Numbered from the stretch's first letter, positions 26,337 to 36,216 are shown. The stretch: DNA of 64,000 nucleotides from UBA1563 sp041667115 (GCA_041667115.1 JBAYFO010000002.1:70749-134748); one strand, 5' to 3'. Numbers and translations are program-made. The notes: generated by a model not told the origin, from the sequence alone.

Positions 26337-27746
26337 TTATTCTGCTAATGGTTTTAAACCAATTCGCTCAAGTTTACCCCATTGCATTTCGAATCCTAAA
26401 AATTCTTCTACTGTAGACATTGCTTTACATATGTCGATTGTCAAAACAAAAAACATTCGATAAATAATTGCATAAGGGATTAGTCTTATTTCTTCTTTTT
26501 CAACCGCAATACAATAAAGAGCTGTGGACATATCTAATAATGCCAGACCAGCCCACCAAAAAAAGATCAGGCTTGAGAAACCATAAAATAAAGCCGCAAA
26601 GATAAAAAAAAGATTAGAAAAAATATTCATAGTTGGCCAAATCAAAGCCTCGTAAACCATCGTCCAGAGAACAAAAGTATCACCAAAATTAATTGTAGGA
26701 TTAATTAATAATTTTCTATGTTTACGGATAGCCTGAAGAATCCCGCGAGTCCATCTATAACGTTGCTTAAGTAATTGGTGAAGTTTTTCCGGAGCTTCGG
26801 TGTAAGAAATCGCACGAGGCTCATAATATATTCTCCAACCATGTGCAAGGAGTTTTAGGGTTAAATCAGCATCTTCGGCAAAAGTATCACTTGAGTAATA
26901 TCCAGCATCTTCAACGGCTTTTCTTCTAAATAGTCCAATAGGTCCCGGGATAATATTTACAAGGCGCATAAAACTTTGTGCGGCACGAGCCATGTTCAAG
27001 CCTTCTATATATTCCAGAGCTTGCAAATCCGTAAAAAATTTTCTTCTATTCTGAACTTTTACATTCCCAGCTACAGCTCCTATAGAAGGGTCAACAAAGT
27101 GTCTTACTGCCATCCTAATACAATCTTCAGATAGTTGTGAGTCTCCATCCATACAAAGAACTATTTCTGCTTTTGAAAAACTTATTCCTGCATTTAAAGC
27201 CTTTGCTTTGCCGCCGTTAGGTTTATTGATAACCGATACTTTTACATCTCCATATTTTCCTTTTTTATATCCGACCATTTGTTTTGCCACGTCATACGTG
27301 TCATCTGTTGAACCATCGTTAACTACAATTATCTCGTAATTTGAATAATCCAAACTCAACAGTGAACTTACTGATTGTCCAACAACTTTGCCTTCATTAT
27401 AAACAGGAACAATGATTGAGACAAAGGGATAGAAGCCTTCTTTTCTGTTGAAAGTATAATTAGTTATGTAAAGGTAAGCCATCACCAAGATTGAAAAATA
27501 TCTAAAAAGTAGTACGATTAGAAATATAAAAAGTGAAACTAAAGTTGCATACTCCAATAAAGAACCAAATGATAAAATAGTATAAGGAAGAGTAAAAAAA
27601 ATGATCACCATTAAAGCCAACGATATAAGACCGGTGGTAAACATTCTTTTAATTAACAACCTACCTCTATCCACCTTTACTGCTTTGGACGTTTGAGTAT
27701 TGGTTAATGTTATTGAGGTCTTTCTAATATTTTGTTTTAAATTCAT
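26337..27746 (-). CDS. Processive family 2 glycosyltransferase (PgaC/cellulose-synthase-like)
   Basis: A 469-residue membrane GT2. Two N-terminal helices (about 38-60 and 65-95) precede the catalytic domain: VSIIVPVYNEG, VNDGSTDD (D144), CMDGDSQ (D200, D202), FAEDADLT (D294) and QRYRW (328-332), the D-D-D-QxxRW set of processive beta-glycan synthases. Further helices follow (about 355-430). The order and the KGRAKALN-like GGKAKALNAG segment are closest to poly-beta-1,6-N-acetylglucosamine synthases, but chitin- or cellulose-like products cannot be excluded. It lies between a TPR-barrel gene and a membrane protein in an operon. The 147-bp gap upstream of it may hold an internal promoter. Confidence 0.92.
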   Translation of the reverse strand: MNLKQNIRKTSITLTNTQTSKAVKVDRGRLLIKRMFTTGLISLALMVIIFFTLPYTILSFGSLLEYATLVSLFIFLIVLLFRYFSILVMAYLYITNYTFNRKEGFYPFVSIIVPVYNEGKVVGQSVSSLLSLDYSNYEIIVVNDGSTDDTYDVAKQMVGYKKGKYGDVKVSVINKPNGGKAKALNAGISFSKAEIVLCMDGDSQLSEDCIRMAVRHFVDPSIGAVAGNVKVQNRRKFFTDLQALEYIEGLNMARAAQSFMRLVNIIPGPIGLFRRKAVEDAGYYSSDTFAEDADLTLKLLAHGWRIYYEPRAISYTEAPEKLHQLLKQRYRWTRGILQAIRKHRKLLINPTINFGDTFVLWTMVYEALIWPTMNIFSNLFFIFAALFYGFSSLIFFWWAGLALLDMSTALYCIAVEKEEIRLIPYAIIYRMFFVLTIDICKAMSTVEEFLGFEMQWGKLERIGLKPLAE

Positions 27747-27893
27747 TTCTATAATTCTTTATGTATAAAGAAGTTAACCAACTCCTGTGCCATAAAAAAG
27801 TATTATTTTTCGATTAAAAATGTAGATTTTAACTTTGAGGAGTGTTTCAAATTAAGATGGAATTAAAATAATGTACCAAAACTTGACAGATTT

Positions 27894-30794
27894 TTAGAAA
27901 CTCCAATAGGCAGAAAGCGAGGCAGACACCGAATTATAACTATAATCATATCTAAAAGTACTTCCAAAGCCGATTCTTCCGTTAATAACTAACCGTGGAA
28001 GCGGAGTGTAGTTGCACGAGCCATATAATTCTCTCACCATCGAATCACCCAGAGGAATGTATCCGATTTTCCCACCAACTTCAATTTTTAAATCATCAGT
28101 TTTTTCAACAATAGCTTCTACCCATAAGCTATGAGATTCAAAATTTTGAGGCGCATAGTACCTTGTCGTGGTTGTCCCATTCAGAATAAAATAAGGGACA
28201 AACATGTATTGTGCATAATAATATTCATATCCGAAATAAATTTGATCATAAAACTTTTTACCTATACGTAAAAGAAGATCATTCCCTTTGTTCCCATCTG
28301 AAAGTGTAATGTAGCCATAATACCCAGTTAGTCTTAAATGAGATTTAGATTCATATTGTCCGTTAAATTTTAATACTTTTGCACTATATCGAGTATTAAC
28401 TAAATAGTTTGAGAAAATTGCTAAAGCCGCATCTGTATCTTCATAAGTCAAAGAAGCGGTGTAAACATCTTTTTTCTCCAAGCGAATTAAAAAATCAGAA
28501 AGGCTCCCTTTTCTTCGTATCCCATAATTTATATTGTAACTTCCAAATCCCACTCCAGTCAATAAATTTTCAGTAATTCTAAAGTACAAATTCCATTTGA
28601 AGGAGGTCAGATATGCAAGAGCTGTTGAGGAAGTAAAATTAGTTCTTTGCAAACTAACTCCGCCTGAAAGCCAAGTTGTTATTCCTAACTCAACCCGTCC
28701 ACCATAAGTTTTCACATCAAGGCTTTGATTGTCTCTATAAAAGTAAAAGTAAGGAGAAAGTCCAACATAATTTGGAAAAGATGTCAAGAACGAGTTTAAT
28801 CCAGTAGGAGGGAGCCATCCTAATCTTTGATTTAAGAATGCAATCTGAGTTGAGTCCTTTGTTGAGTCTAGTAATACATTATAAGTTTCTGCCGCCTCGG
28901 AAAACATCCTGTTCTTGGCATAAGAATCTCCGAGAACAACTTTTACATCGAAATTTTCCGGTTGTTCAGCAGAAAGTTTTTTAAATTCATTTAGCGCTTT
29001 AACTGAATCACCGCTTGCATAATAAGCATTCGCTCTCGAAAAATCTATATCAAAATCATAATTTTGACTCAGCAGTTGATCATAAATTGCAATTGCCGCG
29101 GAGTAATTTCCGGCACATGCCTGTACATCAGCAAATTCTTTCTGATAAATATCAGCGTTATCTGTCTTTGAAAGAAATTCTTCATACTTCGGGATGGCGT
29201 CCGAACATTTTCCATCATAGTATAAATTTCGCCCGTCATATAATATTCCAAAAAGTTTATCCTGTGCGTCCCTCATTCTGCGGAATTCTATGCTTGAATT
29301 TAACTGAACGACTGCTTCGTTTGTAGAGTCAATACTGAATGCCGTATCAGCATATTGTTGAGATTGGTCAAAATCTTTTTTCTGAAGATACAAAGAACCT
29401 AACCCAACGATAGCATCTAAGTTTTTTGGATTCTTCGCTAAATAATTCTTAAAATATATTTCGGAAGTATCTAAATCTTTTTCAGTCCAAACATTTAACT
29501 GCGCCCGGAGTAATTGATAATCTAAATTTTCAGGATTTTGTTTTAACACTTCGTTTAAATTAATATTTGCCTTTTCCCAGTCTTTGTTCCATGAAGCATA
29601 CTGGGCAATTTTAAAAGAAACATCGGGGTGTTCACCTTTTGCTAATTTCATATATTTTTCTAGCGTCCCAATAGCATTATCGAAATCGCTCAAGTTGGCA
29701 TATGCATTTGCTAAAGATAATGCAGTCTCTTTATCTGTTGGATTCACCTCAAATTTTTTAATGTATTCTTCTTTTCTCTGATTGAACAATTTTTCACGTT
29801 CAACCGTAACGGTATCCCAGAGAGTTGTAAATTTTTCAGTTTCACCAAATTTTGGTTGAAGATAAAGCAGCTCTTGATAAGACTCCTCAAATCGATTTAC
29901 TTTATTTAGTTCATCCACTAAAGCAAACCTAGTTGTACTATCGGTAGGGTTTTGTTTCAGCATTCTATAGTATTTATCGATAATGTATTCTTTAGGTCTC
30001 TGTTTAGCTTGTTTTTCCCATTTTTTGTAGGTAGTATCAAAATAGGTGTAAGTATACCCTCTATCACGAGCCAAATCATAACCATCCATAGCTTCTTTAA
30101 AGTAAGGCCGAAATGATAATGCTTTTTCAAAGGCTTCCAGTGCAATTTTTTTCTTCCCTAACCAAAGAGTAAAATAACCATATCGGCTCCATAACCGATG
30201 ATCTTCAGGATACTTCGCCACATAAATCTTTAAGATTTTTTCCCCTTTTTCAATATGATTATTTCGGGCAAGGATTTCAGTATAACGAATAATTTCATCA
30301 GCTGACCCCTCTTCCCTCTTCAAATACTCATCGTACCATTCTTCTGCCGTTGCCCATTGTCCAAGATTTTTATAGCATTTCCCGATCTCTAAATAGTTAA
30401 CCGGTTTAGAGGGATTGATTGCAATTTCTCTTCTATGTCCTTCAATTTTTTGGTAAAGTTCATCGTACCAGTTTTTTGTTGCACGTGCGAGATTTTTAGC
30501 TACTTCTGGATTGCTGGGAGCAATTTTTCTTGCTGCGCGAAAATCATAAACGGCTTGTTCGAGTTGATCTCTTTTTTCGTATGATAAGCCCCGGAGATTA
30601 TAACCTTCAACTTCTTGCGGGCTGGCGGAAACTACTTTATTTAATAAATCAATCGCCTCGCCATATTTGCCAATAGCCATCTGCCGAATTGCTTCGCTTT
30701 TGATAATATCCACCTTCTTCTGAGGGAAAATTATAACTGAAAGGACAACAAGGAAAAAGATTTTGGCAACAACTCTTTGCATAATAAATTCCAT
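27894..30794 (-). CDS. TPR-rich protein with C-terminal outer-membrane beta-barrel (PgaA-like exporter)
   Basis: A signal peptide (AKIFFLVVLSVIIFPQ) leads into some 600 residues of tetratricopeptide repeats; clear units include YGEAIDLLNKVVSASPQEVE and AVYDFRAARKIAPSNPEVAK. The last 300 residues (from about FLTSFPNYVGLSPYFYFYRD) alternate aromatic and polar residues in the manner of a 16-strand barrel and end with SVSASLSAYWSF, a terminal aromatic as in outer-membrane proteins. This TPR-then-barrel design is that of PgaA, PelB/PelC-type and BcsC exporters. It begins inside the stop codon of the KaiC-like gene (1-base overlap). The likely role is export of the polymer made by the neighbouring GT2. 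Confidence 0.85.
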   Translation of the reverse strand: MEFIMQRVVAKIFFLVVLSVIIFPQKKVDIIKSEAIRQMAIGKYGEAIDLLNKVVSASPQEVEGYNLRGLSYEKRDQLEQAVYDFRAARKIAPSNPEVAKNLARATKNWYDELYQKIEGHRREIAINPSKPVNYLEIGKCYKNLGQWATAEEWYDEYLKREEGSADEIIRYTEILARNNHIEKGEKILKIYVAKYPEDHRLWSRYGYFTLWLGKKKIALEAFEKALSFRPYFKEAMDGYDLARDRGYTYTYFDTTYKKWEKQAKQRPKEYIIDKYYRMLKQNPTDSTTRFALVDELNKVNRFEESYQELLYLQPKFGETEKFTTLWDTVTVEREKLFNQRKEEYIKKFEVNPTDKETALSLANAYANLSDFDNAIGTLEKYMKLAKGEHPDVSFKIAQYASWNKDWEKANINLNEVLKQNPENLDYQLLRAQLNVWTEKDLDTSEIYFKNYLAKNPKNLDAIVGLGSLYLQKKDFDQSQQYADTAFSIDSTNEAVVQLNSSIEFRRMRDAQDKLFGILYDGRNLYYDGKCSDAIPKYEEFLSKTDNADIYQKEFADVQACAGNYSAAIAIYDQLLSQNYDFDIDFSRANAYYASGDSVKALNEFKKLSAEQPENFDVKVVLGDSYAKNRMFSEAAETYNVLLDSTKDSTQIAFLNQRLGWLPPTGLNSFLTSFPNYVGLSPYFYFYRDNQSLDVKTYGGRVELGITTWLSGGVSLQRTNFTSSTALAYLTSFKWNLYFRITENLLTGVGFGSYNINYGIRRKGSLSDFLIRLEKKDVYTASLTYEDTDAALAIFSNYLVNTRYSAKVLKFNGQYESKSHLRLTGYYGYITLSDGNKGNDLLLRIGKKFYDQIYFGYEYYYAQYMFVPYFILNGTTTTRYYAPQNFESHSLWVEAIVEKTDDLKIEVGGKIGYIPLGDSMVRELYGSCNYTPLPRLVINGRIGFGSTFRYDYSYNSVSASLSAYWSF

Positions 30795-32062
30795 TATCGT
30801 GAAGGTTCGTCTTCTAAAATTTCGTGAAGGATATATTCTGCATTCTCTACTTTCTCATTAACCTGATAAGTGCATGCAAAAATATAATTCATCATTACTT
30901 CTTGAAATTTTGGATCAGAGTTAGGGAGATTACTCCTAATCTTCGAAACTAATTGGTTCAGCGTCTTATCATCAGCTTTACTCATTAATATTAAAATTTT
31001 ATTATGAACAATGCAGAGTTTATCTTTCTTATCGGTTGATAAACGAATTGCATTCTGAAGCTGATTGATTGTTAAAATTTTCTGGCGCTCTGCAATTTCA
31101 TCAAGCTTCATCGAGAAAAGTGTAAACGGTTGTCCTGTACTCTTATACAATGCAATCTGATTATTTAATATTAATGTAAAATCATTAATATCGTATAAAT
31201 TTGAAAAAGAAAATTTCTCCGGAATAAAATCAATATTCGTGAGCGGTTTATACTTAGAAGAATGCGAAGAAGGAGGGATAATCGGAGGAGATTGCTCCTG
31301 ATGTATTTCGACTGTATTAACTATAGGAAATGGATTTTGAAATTTATTTGTCTGTTCAAAATCGAAATAAACCCCTTTGTAAGGTTCAATATAATAATCT
31401 GCAACAAATTGACCTTCCGTATGTCCAATATTCGGAGTTATGGTTGCACGCCCGCCGGTTATTTTCCCTTCTTCATCGGATTGTTTTTGTAAATAAATTA
31501 CCGCCGTAGCGTGTTGAACAATTCCGTCAACAAGAAGTTGTGCTAACGGAGTTGCAGGTTCGGCTACAACAAAAAGACTTGTAACATTTTTTTCTTCAAT
31601 AACTTCTATAGTTTGTAGAAATGTCTGTTCTAACTTTTGCGGATTTTCAAATCCGATAAAATGAGTTAATTCATCAAAAATTAGTCTGTTTGGTTGATAC
31701 TGATCAACCACTGTAACAATATCATTAAGATATTCGATTAAAAAATTATCAGGATTACCTAACTCGTAGAGATCAGTTGGAGGAGCAACACGAACGACAA
31801 TTATTAAGTTTTGATTCATATACGATTGTAAATCAAAATCGATTGACGCTGCATGAATCATTAGATCTTTAGGACGCATACTAGTAAAGAACAAACAAAC
31901 TTCTTTATTCTTTGCACTTTCCATTGCATACTGAAGTCCCACTAATGTTTTGCCTGATTTGCGTTGGCCAATAAGGAGATATGTGCCTCCCCGATAAAAA
32001 CCACCCCAGGCTTTATCAACCAGACTAATTCCCGTAGGGATTAAGTTTAATTTCTTTTTCAT
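30794..32062 (-). CDS. KaiC/RadA-like RecA-fold ATPase with a C-terminal degenerate GGDEF-like domain
   Basis: With the start at ATG 32062 the protein has 422 residues; a longer frame reaches 32101, but its added 13 residues (MFVTCYYEKRDTT) look non-conserved. Walker A GQRKSGKT is at 32-39, and NRLIFDELTHFIGF is the Walker B strand; the segment SLFVVAEPAT completes the KaiC-type core. After a proline-rich linker the last 130 residues (FTLILNNQIALYKSTGQPFT, LCIVHNKILILMSKADDKT, LVSKIRSNL) have the strand-helix pattern of a diguanylate-cyclase-like fold without the GGDEF signature. It heads the exopolysaccharide operon and probably regulates it. The GGDEF-like reading is inference. Confidence 0.78.
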   Translation of the reverse strand: MKKKLNLIPTGISLVDKAWGGFYRGGTYLLIGQRKSGKTLVGLQYAMESAKNKEVCLFFTSMRPKDLMIHAASIDFDLQSYMNQNLIIVVRVAPPTDLYELGNPDNFLIEYLNDIVTVVDQYQPNRLIFDELTHFIGFENPQKLEQTFLQTIEVIEEKNVTSLFVVAEPATPLAQLLVDGIVQHATAVIYLQKQSDEEGKITGGRATITPNIGHTEGQFVADYYIEPYKGVYFDFEQTNKFQNPFPIVNTVEIHQEQSPPIIPPSSHSSKYKPLTNIDFIPEKFSFSNLYDINDFTLILNNQIALYKSTGQPFTLFSMKLDEIAERQKILTINQLQNAIRLSTDKKDKLCIVHNKILILMSKADDKTLNQLVSKIRSNLPNSDPKFQEVMMNYIFACTYQVNEKVENAEYILHEILEDEPSR

Positions 32063-32207
32063 CGTTGTGTCTCTTTTTTCATAATAGCATGTAACAAACA
32101 CTATGCCTTAAATATCTCTCGATTATCAACTATTTTTGAGGTGAATTGAAATGTAGCTCGTCTCATTCAGAGATTTGCGAACAGAACTGCTCCAAAATAA
32201 AACACAA

Positions 32208-33857
32208 CTATCGGACTAGTTGCCCAAATACAAAAACTGCCGTTGCATTTGAGACGATTGTGGGTTCATTCGTAATGTAATCAGCTTTATCATCAAAATA
32301 AAGAATTTCATCAGAATTAAATTCCGAATCACTGAAGTTTGATCGCTCAATTTTGTAATTATCTAATATCGATTTAGGAGCCGGTCCCGCAGACACTGCA
32401 CCGGGCAAGTATCCGTTATGGAAATGTGCAATTTGTGAATGGAAGTTTTTGCTAAAATGTTTCCCCAGATTATAAATGAACGAAATTCCCCAGGGATTTT
32501 TCCCCAAAATATAATCGCGCTGGTAAGATTTTAACGTATCATATTCCGAACTATTTGTTAATTTTTTCCAAAGAATTGCTTGAAGTGCGATACCAAGGAA
32601 TGTGTTTGTCGTCCCCCAAGAATAAGCAGATCCCTCTCCAAAAGTCATTTTGCTTTTATTTTGGTTAAATACTATAAGATTATTTTGAAGATAGTTTTTA
32701 AATCGGGGATTGTGTTGTGCAATCCTAAACTGGGCTAAAGCATTAATGTCTCCCCAACTCCACCAATAATCCGATTTTGCGCTGTCTCCATAAACAAACG
32801 AATCTTTTAAATATTTAGTCTCCCTGGTCGATTTGTAAAGCTCAATGGCGCCAAGTGCTAGCTTTCCCCAGAAACGGGAATCTTGATACATTCCTGACTG
32901 AACAACATCTATATCCGGCACTTGATCTCTTACCTGATAAATTTCTATTGCTGCAGAAAGCCATTTATCTGCATTTTCTTTATCTGAAAATCTTTGGCGC
33001 CAAATGCGTGAAGCTAGTGAAAGTGTAGCTGAAACTAAACCCACCATGTTTTTACCTATTCCAGTATAAGCAGGTCTATCATATTGGAGAGAATCATTTT
33101 CCGGTAGCCGCCAGGTTTGAGTATGATCACGAATATCCTGTACTTGAGTGACAAACTTGTTTTTTTTGTAACAGGCTCTCAAAATCCAGTCAATGCCAAC
33201 ACGTGCTTCTTCAAGAACATCCGGTTCATTATTATTGTTATGATCAAATTCAAATTTGGACTTATCAAAATCATAACTAAATAGAAGCAGATACGTAGTG
33301 TACGCCGTTGAATTCAGAAATTTTACATAATCTCCAGCATCATGCCAGCCACCGGTTACATCAATTCCTCCTTCAACATCATCTCCAATTACTTGAGGGG
33401 AATCATAGAGATGACAGGGTTCGTGCAGAAAAGGTTTTGTCGGACCACACCGTTGAACTTTCAAAAATAACAACAACGAATCCGTGACCCCCTCGTAAAT
33501 ATCTTTTGCTATCTTAAATGTAAATACTTTAGAGCCTGCAATTTCAATATGATAAACTCCGGAATCTGTTATTCCAGAAAAATCAATTTGATAATTGAAC
33601 GGAAACTTCCCCCATCTCCCTCGACTTGTATCTATTTTCCCCGAGTATACATTTTTTTCACTTTTGGCATTGACAATTTGAAAAGAAGTATTTGCAAGAT
33701 TAGTTTTAGACATAATTATTGCAGTTTTTATATCTCCCGATAAGAATCCGAGCTGATTGGCTCTTACAAAAACATCGCCATTAACCGCAGCCGTACAATT
33801 GAATTGTATTGATGAAAAAAACAAAACAACGACAAGAAAAATATTCTCTTTTATCAT
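32208..33857 (-). CDS. GH9 glucanase with N-terminal Ig-like domain, secreted
   Basis: The signal sequence (FLVVVLFFSSIQFNCTAA) may be a lipoprotein signal, although the residue before Cys is unusual. An Ig-like CelD_N domain spans about 28-115 (VRANQLGFLSGDIKTAIIMS). The GH9 (alpha/alpha)6 barrel follows, with GGWHDAGDYVKF (D173 and D176 as nucleophile-activating pair), YILGKNPWGISFIYNLG and the general-acid region DYITNEPTIVSNATAVF (E531). GH9 enzymes cleave beta-1,4-glucans, and some act on chito- or gluco-oligosaccharides. It is 106 bp downstream of the exopolysaccharide operon head and could trim that polymer or degrade plant glucan. The length of 549 residues is typical. Confidence 0.93.
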   Translation of the reverse strand: MIKENIFLVVVLFFSSIQFNCTAAVNGDVFVRANQLGFLSGDIKTAIIMSKTNLANTSFQIVNAKSEKNVYSGKIDTSRGRWGKFPFNYQIDFSGITDSGVYHIEIAGSKVFTFKIAKDIYEGVTDSLLLFLKVQRCGPTKPFLHEPCHLYDSPQVIGDDVEGGIDVTGGWHDAGDYVKFLNSTAYTTYLLLFSYDFDKSKFEFDHNNNNEPDVLEEARVGIDWILRACYKKNKFVTQVQDIRDHTQTWRLPENDSLQYDRPAYTGIGKNMVGLVSATLSLASRIWRQRFSDKENADKWLSAAIEIYQVRDQVPDIDVVQSGMYQDSRFWGKLALGAIELYKSTRETKYLKDSFVYGDSAKSDYWWSWGDINALAQFRIAQHNPRFKNYLQNNLIVFNQNKSKMTFGEGSAYSWGTTNTFLGIALQAILWKKLTNSSEYDTLKSYQRDYILGKNPWGISFIYNLGKHFSKNFHSQIAHFHNGYLPGAVSAGPAPKSILDNYKIERSNFSDSEFNSDEILYFDDKADYITNEPTIVSNATAVFVFGQLVR

Positions 33858-33890
33858 ACTCGATTAATTTACTGATTCTTTATGCTAACA

Positions 33891-35027
33891 TTATAATTTG
33901 ACAACACCGATCCCCGGTTTATCGTATAGCGTTACTCTTCCGTCAATTATTTTTGTGCCGGAAAAAATGTCATTCCCGATGAGTAAGGCACCATCAAGAT
34001 CCGCCCAATCAACCATCGGGGAGAGGTGTGACGCTGCTGAAATTGCACAGGAAGTCTCCGTCATACAACCAAGCATCACCTTCATTCCAAATGAACGGGC
34101 TAAGAGCAACATTTTATAAGCTTCGCGCATTCCTGTACTTTTCATCAATTTGATATTGATCCCGGAATAAACACCTTTCGCTTTTATTACATCTGGCAAC
34201 CGTTGTACCGCTTCATCCCCAATTGTTGGGAGTGGAGAATGTTCCGTAAGCCAGGCATTATCATCAACATTTTCTTTCGGCATCGGTTGTTCTAAAAAGA
34301 GGATGTTTCTTTCCTTAAGCCAATGAGCCATTTCTAAAGCAAAATTTTTATCGTGCCAACCTTGGTTAACATCAACGGTAATTGGTTTGTCTGTAACCGA
34401 CCGAATAGTTTCGATCATTTGTTTGTCCGTATCTCTTCCGAGTTTGACTTTTAGAATTTTGTATTCTTCGGCTTCTTTAACTTTTTGACGAACAACTTCC
34501 GGGGTGTCAATTCCAATAGTAAATGAAGTGACTGGAGTTTTAGATTTATCAAATCCCCATATGTTATACCAGGGTTGATTTAATAATTTTCCAACCAGAT
34601 CATGCATAGCGATATCTACTGAAGCTTTTGCCGCTTGATTTTTCAAATCAATACTATCAACGTAGTTTAGAATTTTTTCAAGTTCAAATGGATTTTCGAA
34701 TTGCGTTAAATTTACTTTTGAAAGAAATGCTGCTGCGGTTTCCTGCGTTTCACCAAGATACGGTGGCATAGAAGCCTCGCCATAACCGATTATTCCGTCA
34801 TATTCAATTTCTGTAAGCATAACAGGGGTTGTTGAACGCGAACTTGTTGCAATAGTAAAAACATGTTTCAACTCTAAGGTGTAAGGGCGAAACCGCAATT
34901 GTAATTTTGATGATTTCATAGTGTTTGAAATTCCTTTAGAAAATATGTTAATAGGAAAAGACGAACCGAGAACAGTGCCGGCTGCAATCCCTGAGGTTAT
35001 AATAAAATTTCTTCTGTTTTGTTTCAT
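33891..35027 (-). CDS. Dipeptide epimerase (L-Ala-D/L-Glu epimerase family, enolase superfamily)
   Basis: A Tat-like signal (MKQNRRNFIITSGIAAGTVL) precedes an enolase-superfamily barrel. Metal and catalytic motifs are ILKVKLGRD (K-x-K), ITVDVNQGW (D), LFLEQPMP (E), IGDEAVQ (D) and GINIKLMKSTG (K). The C-terminal DLDGALLIGND is diagnostic of the dipeptide epimerases. These invert the Glu of L-Ala-D-Glu for murein peptide use. A twin-arginine signal would place it in the periplasm, unlike Escherichia coli YcjG. The gene 7 bp upstream encodes an NlpC/P60 endopeptidase, the usual partner that supplies the dipeptide (compare ykfB-ykfC in Bacillus). Function is well supported. Confidence 0.92.
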   Translation of the reverse strand: MKQNRRNFIITSGIAAGTVLGSSFPINIFSKGISNTMKSSKLQLRFRPYTLELKHVFTIATSSRSTTPVMLTEIEYDGIIGYGEASMPPYLGETQETAAAFLSKVNLTQFENPFELEKILNYVDSIDLKNQAAKASVDIAMHDLVGKLLNQPWYNIWGFDKSKTPVTSFTIGIDTPEVVRQKVKEAEEYKILKVKLGRDTDKQMIETIRSVTDKPITVDVNQGWHDKNFALEMAHWLKERNILFLEQPMPKENVDDNAWLTEHSPLPTIGDEAVQRLPDVIKAKGVYSGINIKLMKSTGMREAYKMLLLARSFGMKVMLGCMTETSCAISAASHLSPMVDWADLDGALLIGNDIFSGTKIIDGRVTLYDKPGIGVVKL

Positions 35028-35034
35028 ATAATTC

Positions 35035-36216
35035 CTATCTATAAAATGGATTTGACTCTATTGACTGCACCCCGTTTTGATTGAGCGAAGTAACTATTCT
35101 TTTTGCACGTATAAAAGTAGTTAACCGGTGTTTGCTAAAATTATTTTTTGTTTTTTCAAAACTATTTATTCTTACTCTTCCGGAAGCATGAATAAAATCA
35201 TTATCACCAAGATAAATAGCAACGTGTGTAATTCTTTCTTTTCGATTTTGATCGCCAGCAAATCCGAAAAACAGTAGATCTCCAGGTTGTAATTTCGAAA
35301 AATCTTTCTTCGTGTCTACCGTTTCACCTACAAACACTTGCTGAGAAGCGTCACGCGGTAAAATAACTCCGTTAGCGAAATAGACAGTTTTTGTAAAACC
35401 GCTGCAGTCTAGCCCTTTAGCTGAAGTTCCTCCCCAAAGATATGGGATACCAAAAAATTTTTTCGCAGTGGAAATAATATTCTCTTTCGTGGGATTACGA
35501 TGCTTCAGCCACGTAGAAAATAGTTCTGCTTCATTATTTTTAACAAAAGCTTTTCTCCCATCCGGAAATTCAACTTTATAAAAATCATTTTCTGATGAGA
35601 CCAGCTTTAACATATTTCCAAAAACAAGATCGGAGACCACACCGTTCTTTTCATCCTCATTCTCAAATGCCGAGCCAAAATTATTTGTGAAAATTATTTT
35701 GGGGGAATTTTCCCAAGTGGTGGCTTCTTCTTCAGTCACTCGCTGAATCCCATCTCCATCGACCCAACTTATATAATTGTCCGGTGTTTGAACTAAGTAC
35801 CAATCATCATTCGCTTTTTTATAAATCCTGACAACTGTACCGAGCAGCGCTTGTGTTGCCATCTCGGCTGGATGTTCGGGCTTAGTTCTGATATTTGCAA
35901 CAGAAATATTTACTATCCCGAAATTTTTATCCCCAAGGTTTTCACCGGGCAAAATTACAACTTCATCTTTAATTTTTGAAGTCAAAAGTTTTTGTAATAA
36001 CTGTGCCTTTGCTTCTCTTAAATTTGTTTCACCGGAGAGGATGTAAGTTCCGGCATCCTCTATAACATGAACGTCAAAAATAGCAGTCCGTTTATCCGGT
36101 GCAAAAGTATTTTTAATTTCCAGTATCTGTTCTTCAATAGTTTTCATATTCGTTTGAGCGTAAGTTGCCAGTGAAAAAGCCAACAACAATAAAAAATGGG
36201 AAAGAATTTGTTTCAT
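35035..36216 (-). CDS. NlpC/P60 (C40) murein endopeptidase with SH3 domains
   Basis: A signal peptide (ILSHFLLLLAFSLATYAQ) is followed by an N-terminal domain, two SH3b-like domains (about 100-230, with VNISVANIRTKPEHPAEM and GNMLKLVSSENDFYKVEFPD) and a C-terminal NlpC/P60 domain: YLWGGTSAKGLDCSGFTKT gives the catalytic Cys, THVAIYLGDNDFIHASG the His. The domain order matches YkfC, a gamma-D-glutamyl-diamino acid endopeptidase that releases L-Ala-D-Glu from murein peptides. Together with the epimerase 7 bp downstream it forms a murein-peptide catabolic pair. It is the first gene of a minus-strand unit; the 307-bp gap to its right must contain its promoter. Confidence 0.93.
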   Translation of the reverse strand: MKQILSHFLLLLAFSLATYAQTNMKTIEEQILEIKNTFAPDKRTAIFDVHVIEDAGTYILSGETNLREAKAQLLQKLLTSKIKDEVVILPGENLGDKNFGIVNISVANIRTKPEHPAEMATQALLGTVVRIYKKANDDWYLVQTPDNYISWVDGDGIQRVTEEEATTWENSPKIIFTNNFGSAFENEDEKNGVVSDLVFGNMLKLVSSENDFYKVEFPDGRKAFVKNNEAELFSTWLKHRNPTKENIISTAKKFFGIPYLWGGTSAKGLDCSGFTKTVYFANGVILPRDASQQVFVGETVDTKKDFSKLQPGDLLFFGFAGDQNRKERITHVAIYLGDNDFIHASGRVRINSFEKTKNNFSKHRLTTFIRAKRIVTSLNQNGVQSIESNPFYR

